Below the pieces are notes generated by a model, which saw only the letters and a program-made list of their open reading frames with translations, did not search any database and was not told the origin of the DNA. From NCBI GenBank assembly GCA_934463455.1, contig CAKSJU010000007.1:1-38125 (forward strand): a stretch of 38,125 bases of DNA, read 5' to 3'. Numbering within the stretch: the stretch's first letter is position 1; every line of letters begins with the position of its first letter. Positions 32,242 to 38,125 of the stretch are shown piece after piece. The position numbers and the translations under genes were made by a program. The stretch comes from an uncultured Clostridia bacterium (GTDB taxonomy: Bacteria > Bacillota > Clostridia > UBA1381).

Positions 32242-33244
32242 ACTTATTTTGGGAATAGAAAGCTCATGCGATGAAACGGCGGCAGCTGTTGTCAAAAACG
32301 GGCGTGAAGTGCTTTCAAATGTTATAAATACACAGATTGATTTACATAAAAAATATGGCGGAGTTGTGCCGGAAATTGCGTCGAGAAAGCATATCGAAAG
32401 CATTAATCCCATCATAGACGAGGCACTTTTTAATGCCGGAGTGAAAATTGATGACATTGATGCGATAGCGGTAACTTACGGTCCCGGACTTATCGGTGCG
32501 CTCTTGGTCGGCGTGTCTACGGCAAAGGCATACGCGTATGCCGCAAAAAAACCGCTTGTCCCCGTTCATCACATAAAAGGTCATATAATGGCAAACTTTA
32601 TAGCCCACCCCGATTTGGAGCCTCCGTTTGTATGCCTTGTCGCATCGGGAGGACACAGTCATATAGTCGAAGTTAAGGATTATATGCACCTTGAAGTGCT
32701 TGGCAGAACAAGAGACGATGCGGCGGGAGAGGCTTTTGATAAAATTGCGCGTGTTATCGGTTTGGGGTATCCCGGCGGTCCTCTTATAGATAAATTGGCA
32801 AAAGAGGGAAACCCGAAAGCAATAAAATTTCCGCGTGTCAGAATGGAAAATAATTCTTTGGATTTCAGTTTCAGCGGAGTTAAAACCGCGGTTATAAATT
32901 ATCTTCACAAGGCAGAACAAAACCATGAAGAGATAAATAAGGCAGATGTCGCGGCAAGCTTTCAGGATGCAGTTACCGACGCACTTTGCGAACATACAAC
33001 AGAAGCGGCAAAAAAATGCGGAGCGAATATAATAGCTCTTGCCGGCGGTGTCGCGTCAAATTCGGATTTGAGAAGAAAGATGACCGCTGTTGCGGGAGAA
33101 CTCGGAATAAAAGTTGTATACCCCGAGCCTGTTTTGTGTACGGACAATGCGGCAATGATTGCATGTGCGGGTTACTACAATTACATAAACGGAGAAAGAG
33201 CGGATTTGTCACTTAATGCGGTGGCAACACTGCCTCTCGAGTAA
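32234..33244 (+). CDS. tsaD: tRNA N6-threonylcarbamoyltransferase subunit TsaD
   Basis: A 336-residue ASKHA-fold protein that, with TsaB and TsaE, transfers the threonylcarbamoyl group from its AMP adduct to A37 of ANN-decoding tRNAs. It starts ILGIESSCDETAAAVV. Also visible are VPVHHIKGHIMANF near residue 107 with the metal-binding His pair, CLVASGGHSHIVEV near 133, RDDAAGEAFDKIAR with LGYPGGP near 160, LDFSFSGVKTAV near 211 and the C-terminal CTDNAAMIA. ATG 32234 has GGAGG 5 nt upstream inside the rimI end. A strong terminator closes the transcript. tsaB and tsaE, commonly in the same operon, are absent here. Confidence 0.97.
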   Translation: MDKLILGIESSCDETAAAVVKNGREVLSNVINTQIDLHKKYGGVVPEIASRKHIESINPIIDEALFNAGVKIDDIDAIAVTYGPGLIGALLVGVSTAKAYAYAAKKPLVPVHHIKGHIMANFIAHPDLEPPFVCLVASGGHSHIVEVKDYMHLEVLGRTRDDAAGEAFDKIARVIGLGYPGGPLIDKLAKEGNPKAIKFPRVRMENNSLDFSFSGVKTAVINYLHKAEQNHEEINKADVAASFQDAVTDALCEHTTEAAKKCGANIIALAGGVASNSDLRRKMTAVAGELGIKVVYPEPVLCTDNAAMIACAGYYNYINGERADLSLNAVATLPLE

Positions 33245-33271
33245 TGTTAATTGGCATATTGACTTTTTTTT

Positions 33272-33319
33272 ATCAAATTTTGCGGCTTTTTTTGAAAAGA
33301 AAGCCGAATTTGATTTTTA
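33272..33319 (+). terminator. Intrinsic terminator after tsaD
   Basis: ATCAAATT (33272-33279) pairs with AATTTGAT (33307-33314), and inside it CGGCTTT (33283-33289) pairs with AAAGCCG (33300-33306); a T tract follows. Confidence 0.9.
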
Positions 33320-33322
33320 TGC

Positions 33323-33351
33323 TTGATTATTTAAAAAAAAAGCGGTATAAT
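33323..33351 (+). promoter_or_regulatory. Sigma-A promoter of the activase gene
   Basis: TTGATT (33323-33328) and TATAAT (33346-33351) with a 17-bp spacer, immediately after the tsaD terminator, so the activase is an independent transcription unit with a leader of about 41 nt. Confidence 0.8.
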
Positions 33352-33398
33352 GTTAGCAATCGATATGATTAATTTAGCTGAGAGGAGCGTATATATAT

Positions 33399-36300
33399 AT
33401 GAATTATATGGGTATAGATGTTGGCTCAACTACAGTAAAATCCGTGATTATAAACGATAATAAAGATATACTTTTTTCGGAATATATGAGACATTATTCC
33501 GATATTAAAAATACCGTAAAAGCATTACTGGAGGCGGCAAAGGATAAGGTCGGAGAGATTCCGCTTAAGGTTATGATTACAGGCTCGGGCGGTCTGCTGC
33601 TTTCAAAAATGATCGGTATAGGATTTGTTCAGGAAGTTATTGCAACAAAAACAGCGGTGAAGAAAATATTACCGGAAACCGATGTGGTTATCGAGCTCGG
33701 CGGGGAAGATGCCAAGATTTTGTATCTTACAAACGGCTTGGAGCAGAGGATGAACGGAACATGTGCCGGAGGGACCGGCTCTTTTATCGACCAAATGGCG
33801 ATACTGTTAAAAACAGATGCAAAAGGGCTTAATGCTCTTGCGCAAAATCATACACATATGTATAAAATTGCGGCTCGATGCGGAGTTTTTGCAAAATCCG
33901 ATGTACAGCCGCTTTTGAATGAGGGCGCTGCGAAAGAAGATGTTGCAGCATCTATTCTGCAAGCGGTCGTTACGCAGACAATAAGCGGACTTGCTCAAGG
34001 CAGACCTATAAAAGGAAATATTGTATTTTTGGGCGGACCGTTGTTCTTTCTTACGGAGCTTAGAAAATGTTTTAAAAATACTCTTTCCGATAAAGCAAAA
34101 AGCTTTACAACCCCGGAAAATGCACAGCTTTTTGTTGCTATGGGGGCGGCTTTTGCGGCGGAAAACGAAAAAGAAAGCTATAATTTACCGCAGCTTGTAA
34201 ACAATTTGAATAATGCAAAGGGCGTGGATACTGAGGTTGTAAGAATGAGACCTCTTTTTAAGGATGAAGCCGAAAGGGAAGAATTTATTGCGCGTCACAG
34301 CAAAGCGGCGATCGAAAAGAGAGATTTAAAAGAAGCAAAAGGAGAGCTTTTTTTCGGAATAGACGTAGGCTCGACAACAATTAAATGCGCCCTGATAGAT
34401 AAAGAGGGAAAGCTTCTTTACAGTTATTACGGAAAAAATGAGGGAAGCCCGATAACGATAGGTATAAAGATACTGAAAGAAATGTATTCAAAAATGCCTG
34501 AAGGTGCGTATATTGCAAATGCATGCGCAACAGGCTACGGCGAACAGCTTATAAAGGCGGCATTCAGAATAAATGAGGGCGAAATAGAAACAATAGCTCA
34601 TTATAAAGCGGCTAACTTTTTCTTGCCGGGAGTGGATTTTATAATCGATATAGGCGGTCAGGATATGAAATGTATGAAAATATCCGACGGAGTAATCGAC
34701 AGTATTATGCTTAATGAGGCATGTTCGTCCGGCTGCGGCTCGTTTATTCAGACATTCGCGGAATCTCTCGGTTATTCGGTAAGGGATTTTGCTAAGGAAG
34801 CACTTAAGGCTAAAAATCCGATTGACCTCGGGACACGCTGTACCGTTTTTATGAATTCGAGAGTTAAACAGGCGCAAAAAGAAGGTGCTTCCGTGGGAGA
34901 TATAAGTGCCGGATTATCATATTCGGTAGTGCGTAATGCAATGTATAAAGTTATTAAATTGCGCGACCCGGCACTGATGGGCGAAAAAGTTGTTGTGCAG
35001 GGAGGTACGTTCAACAATGACTCGGTGCTTCGTGCATTTGAGCTTGTTTCGAAAAAACATGTTGTACGCCCGGACATTGCGGGAATAATGGGAGCTTTCG
35101 GCTCTGCTCTGATAGCGAAAGAAAGATACACCGGCGAGCGGGTCAATATGCTTTCAGCCGAGGAACTGGACTCTTTTGAATTTACAAATACACTTACCAA
35201 TTGCGGCAGATGCCCCAACCACTGCCAGCTTACCATAACCAAATTTTCGGACGGTAAAAGATATATTTCCGGAAATAGATGTGAAAAAGGTGCCGGAGCG
35301 GCAAAAGCGGAAAAAGAGTATCCGAATTTGTATAATTACAAATATGAACGTGCATTCGGATATAATCCGCTCGATGAAAAAGATGCCGAGTACGGTGTTA
35401 TAGGTATTCCGCGCGCGTTGAATATATACGAAAATTATCCGCTGTGGTTTACATTTTTTACGAAGCTGGGATTCAGAGTAGTAATATCGGACAGAAGTTC
35501 GCACACCTTGTACGAAAGCGGTATGGATTCCATTCCGTCCGAGTCGGTATGCTATCCGGCAAAGCTTGCTCACGGACATGTGCAGAATCTTTTGGATAAG
35601 GGAGTTAAAAATATTTTTTATCCCTGCATACCTTATGAACAAACTGAATATAAAGACGCAGGCAATCATTACAATTGCCCTATCGTGACTTCATATCCGG
35701 AAGTAATTTACAATAACATGGAAGCGGTAAAGGAAAAGGGTATTAAATTTATCCATCCGTTTATAAACCTTGACGATATAAAATCTTTTGAGAAACAGTT
35801 GACGGAGGCTCTTTCCGACTTTAATATACCGAAACAAAAGATAGAAAATGCTGCTCGGGCTGCATTTGAAGAACTCGCAAATTATAAAAGCGATATAAGA
35901 AAAAAAGGCGAAGAGGTATTGGCTTGGCTTGAACAAAATAATGAACACGGAATTGTTTTGGCAGGCCGTCCGTATCATATTGACCCGGAAATAAATCATG
36001 GTATTCCGGATATGATTAACTCTCTCGGTTTTGCCGTGCTTACCGAAGACAGTATTGCACATCTTGGACATTTGCAGCGTGATATTCGGGTGGTAGACCA
36101 GTGGGCATATCATACAAGATTGTACGAAGCAGCTGCGGAGGTTTTGAAAAATAAATCGATAGATTTGATACAGCTTAATTCTTTCGGCTGCGGACTTGAC
36201 GCCGTAACTACCGACCAGGTACAGGAAATACTTCAATCGTGGCAAAGAATTTATACTACGCTGAAAATAGATGAAATATCGAGTCTCGGTACCGCAAAAA

Positions 36301-37709
36301 TTCGTGTGAGGTCGTTAAAAGCGGCAATCAGAGAAAGAAAAGAACAGCATTTTTGCGCTAAGCAGCGCGAGCCGTATGTTCTTAAAAAGGTGCCGTTTAC
36401 AAAAGAAAACAGAAAAAAGCATACCGTAATATTCCCGCAGATGAGTCCGACGCAATTTAAGCTGTTTGAAGCGGTTTTAAATAATAACGGATATAATGCG
36501 GTTGTGCTGGATAAAGTTACTCCGGAGGATGTGGAGGCGGGACTTAAAAGCGTTAATAATGACGCATGCTATCCGTCCATACTTGTGACGGGACAGCTTG
36601 TAAACGCTTTTATCTCGGGAAAATATGACCCGAATAACACTTCGGTAATGATAACGCAGACAGGAGGAGGCTGCCGTGCTACCAATTATATTGCATTTTT
36701 AAGAAAAGCAATGAAAGAAGCCGGCTATCCTAATGTGCCTATAGTAAGCTTAAATCTTTCGGGACTTGAATCAAACCCGGGCTTTAAAATTACTCCGAAG
36801 CTTGTTATAAATCTTGTAAAGGCTTGCGTACTCGGCGATTTGATTATGACATGTCTTTTGGCAACGCGCCCGTATGAAGTGAATAAAGGCGACACGGAGC
36901 ATGTGTACAATGTATGGATGGATACTTTGTATAAGCTGTTTAAAGGCGGAAAGAAAGTATCGAGTAAAAAAATCGCAAAGCAAATAACGGAAGATTTTGC
37001 GAAGGTAGCTGTAAATCGCATAAAGAAAAAACCGAAGGTCGGTGTTGTCGGTGAAATTTTGGTAAAATTTCATCCGGATGCTAACAATAATATAATCAAA
37101 GTAATTGAAAAAGAAGGCGGAGAAGCGGTAATGCCCGGACTTTTGGATTTTATGCTTTATTGCTTCTATAATTCAAATTTCAAAAAAGAACATCTCGGTT
37201 TTTCGAAAAAGACGGCGGCAATATGCAATTTTGCTATAAATCTCTTGGAAAAATACCGTGCCGAAACGGTTGCGGAGCTGGAAAAATATCCGCAGTTTAA
37301 AGCACGTGTTCCAAAACCTATTTCGGAAATTGCCGAGGGCGCAAAACATATTCTTCAGCTCGGTCACAATACCGGAGAGGGATGGTTTTTGACGGGCGAA
37401 ATGATTGAATTGATACAAAGCGGTGTTCCGAATATAGTCTGTGTACAGCCGTTTGCCTGCCTGCCGAATCATGTGACGGGTAAAGGTATGATAAAGGAAA
37501 TAAGACATCAATTCCCGCAGGCAAATATTGTGGCGGTCGATTACGACCCCGGAGCAAGCGAGGTTAATCAGCTTAATCGTATCAAATTGATGATGGCGGT
37601 TGCATTTGAAAATTTGAAACGCGAGCAGACCTTGGATAAAATAAGAGACAGTAAAACAAAAGAAAAAAATATAAAAATGAAAGGAAAGATTTTAAATGAA
37701 TCAAATTGA
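33399..37709 (+). CDS. Tandem acyl-CoA dehydratase activase-related protein (1436 aa)
   Basis: A very large cytoplasmic iron-sulfur protein of the BadF/BadG/BcrA/HgdC group. Two ASKHA ATPase domains lie in tandem: about 1-290 (MGIDVGSTTVKS, then CAGGTGSF) and about 315-580 (FGIDVGSTTIKC, then CSSGCGSF). Each has a cysteine pair exactly 39 residues apart, Cys122/Cys161 and Cys442/Cys481, the spacing of the cluster ligands of the homodimeric activator HgdC. A DUF2229-like region (about 595-1000) begins with a new Cys group (NCGRCPNHCQL, GNRCEKG), and a dehydratase HgdB-like region follows (about 1010-1400). Such activases drive ATP-dependent electron injection into 2-hydroxyacyl-CoA dehydratases. 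No dehydratase genes are adjacent, so the true partner is unknown. AGAGGAG lies 11 nt before ATG 33399. Confidence 0.9.
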   Translation: MNYMGIDVGSTTVKSVIINDNKDILFSEYMRHYSDIKNTVKALLEAAKDKVGEIPLKVMITGSGGLLLSKMIGIGFVQEVIATKTAVKKILPETDVVIELGGEDAKILYLTNGLEQRMNGTCAGGTGSFIDQMAILLKTDAKGLNALAQNHTHMYKIAARCGVFAKSDVQPLLNEGAAKEDVAASILQAVVTQTISGLAQGRPIKGNIVFLGGPLFFLTELRKCFKNTLSDKAKSFTTPENAQLFVAMGAAFAAENEKESYNLPQLVNNLNNAKGVDTEVVRMRPLFKDEAEREEFIARHSKAAIEKRDLKEAKGELFFGIDVGSTTIKCALIDKEGKLLYSYYGKNEGSPITIGIKILKEMYSKMPEGAYIANACATGYGEQLIKAAFRINEGEIETIAHYKAANFFLPGVDFIIDIGGQDMKCMKISDGVIDSIMLNEACSSGCGSFIQTFAESLGYSVRDFAKEALKAKNPIDLGTRCTVFMNSRVKQAQKEGASVGDISAGLSYSVVRNAMYKVIKLRDPALMGEKVVVQGGTFNNDSVLRAFELVSKKHVVRPDIAGIMGAFGSALIAKERYTGERVNMLSAEELDSFEFTNTLTNCGRCPNHCQLTITKFSDGKRYISGNRCEKGAGAAKAEKEYPNLYNYKYERAFGYNPLDEKDAEYGVIGIPRALNIYENYPLWFTFFTKLGFRVVISDRSSHTLYESGMDSIPSESVCYPAKLAHGHVQNLLDKGVKNIFYPCIPYEQTEYKDAGNHYNCPIVTSYPEVIYNNMEAVKEKGIKFIHPFINLDDIKSFEKQLTEALSDFNIPKQKIENAARAAFEELANYKSDIRKKGEEVLAWLEQNNEHGIVLAGRPYHIDPEINHGIPDMINSLGFAVLTEDSIAHLGHLQRDIRVVDQWAYHTRLYEAAAEVLKNKSIDLIQLNSFGCGLDAVTTDQVQEILQSWQRIYTTLKIDEISSLGTAKIRVRSLKAAIRERKEQHFCAKQREPYVLKKVPFTKENRKKHTVIFPQMSPTQFKLFEAVLNNNGYNAVVLDKVTPEDVEAGLKSVNNDACYPSILVTGQLVNAFISGKYDPNNTSVMITQTGGGCRATNYIAFLRKAMKEAGYPNVPIVSLNLSGLESNPGFKITPKLVINLVKACVLGDLIMTCLLATRPYEVNKGDTEHVYNVWMDTLYKLFKGGKKVSSKKIAKQITEDFAKVAVNRIKKKPKVGVVGEILVKFHPDANNNIIKVIEKEGGEAVMPGLLDFMLYCFYNSNFKKEHLGFSKKTAAICNFAINLLEKYRAETVAELEKYPQFKARVPKPISEIAEGAKHILQLGHNTGEGWFLTGEMIELIQSGVPNIVCVQPFACLPNHVTGKGMIKEIRHQFPQANIVAVDYDPGASEVNQLNRIKLMMAVAFENLKREQTLDKIRDSKTKEKNIKMKGKILNESN

Positions 37710-38125
37710 AAAAAACACAGTCTCATCAAAAAATCAGTTAAAGGATAAAGGACCCGTACGTTTTTTTAACGAAAGCGGAAAGGGCTTAAGGGTTTTGTTT
37801 GCGGGAAATTCCATAACATGGCATTCATATGCGCCGCAAATAGGCTGGACAAACAATTGCGGAATGGCGGCAAGTGAAACGGAAAAGGATTATGTTCATA
37901 TTTTAATGAGAAAGATAAAGGAAAAAAATCCCGATGCTGCTTTTTGCATAACTCAGGTTGCCGATTGGGAACGGGAATTTATGCACGGTGAAGATACCTA
38001 TGAAAAGTACGAAGCGGGGCGTGAATTCGGAGCAGATTTGATTATTATGCGTTGTGTTGAAAACTGCCCGTATGATAATTTTGACAGCGAAAAATTCATT
38101 GAAGAGTATAAAAAGCTTATGGAAT
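37696..38125 (+). CDS. SGNH/GDSL-hydrolase-like protein (3' end outside window)
   Basis: An open frame starts at ATG 37696, 14 bp inside the end of the activase gene, with AAAGGAAAG 7-8 nt upstream, and runs without a stop to the window edge (143 complete codons). After a polar N-terminus it reads GLRVLFAGNSITWHSYAPQI near residues 30-49. The GNSIT with Ser is the block I nucleophile of SGNH hydrolases. GMAASETEKDYVHIL and a later GADLIIMRCVENCP, corresponding to the segment around block III, fit secreted or cytoplasmic esterases acting on carbohydrate acyl groups. No signal peptide is visible, so a cytoplasmic location is inferred. The His-Asp part of the active site would be in the missing C-terminus. 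Confidence 0.85.
   Translation, partial: MNQIEKNTVSSKNQLKDKGPVRFFNESGKGLRVLFAGNSITWHSYAPQIGWTNNCGMAASETEKDYVHILMRKIKEKNPDAAFCITQVADWEREFMHGEDTYEKYEAGREFGADLIIMRCVENCPYDNFDSEKFIEEYKKLME

Overview
The window looks like chromosome of an anaerobic, low-to-moderate GC Gram-positive bacterium of the class Clostridia. Three things point there: S-layer-homology (SLH) surface proteins, rubrerythrin plus a pta-ackA acetate pathway, and sporulation-type membrane proteins (YtvI-like, MurJ/SpoVB-like). Promoters are sigma-A type, nearly all with a 17-bp spacer, and ribosome sites are GGAGG-like. No rRNA, tRNA, CRISPR array, phage or insertion sequence was found. A family-level assignment is not possible from the sequence alone.

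Region 1 (1-7.6 kb) is an accessory surface zone. It starts with a 40-residue lipoprotein that has its own consensus promoter and terminator and carries the GIIGGADGPTSI motif, otherwise known from the beta subunit of sodium-pumping decarboxylases. A convergent rubrerythrin gene follows. Next are two co-directional SLH proteins, one with a CAP/SCP domain, which share an unnamed repeated module and a 133-bp stretch of perfectly identical DNA. A TetR regulator with a palindrome over its own -10 box is then directly coupled to a secreted beta-helix protein.

Region 2 (7.7-15.6 kb) holds the minus-strand pta-ackA operon (acetyl-CoA to acetate plus ATP), then plus-strand ruvX with a LysR regulator, then a convergent minus-strand heterodimeric ABC exporter with one degenerate ATP site.

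Region 3 (15.5-28.5 kb) is a long plus-strand run of closely spaced or overlapping genes: trmL, a DegV protein, an archaeal-type phosphoglycerate mutase, a YtvI-like permease, metG, proS, a sirtuin, a malic enzyme, a duplicated DUF1599 protein, a secreted cyclophilin fused to a copper-amine-oxidase-N-like domain, a GIY-YIG protein and a MurJ-family flippase.

Region 4 (28.5-33.3 kb) begins with a strongly structured 5' leader before pncB (NAD salvage). It continues with a t6A-related cluster: Sua5/TsaC, a YwlE-type protein-arginine phosphatase candidate, RimI and TsaD, closed by a strong terminator. Region 5 (33.3 kb to the end) is a 1436-residue tandem acyl-CoA dehydratase activase with its own promoter, followed by an overlapping SGNH-hydrolase-like gene cut by the window edge.

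The observations most worth following are the small GGADGPTSI lipoprotein, the pncB leader with two mutually exclusive pairings, the SLH repeat module with its conversion tract, and the fused activase in which each half keeps its own cysteine pair at identical spacing.
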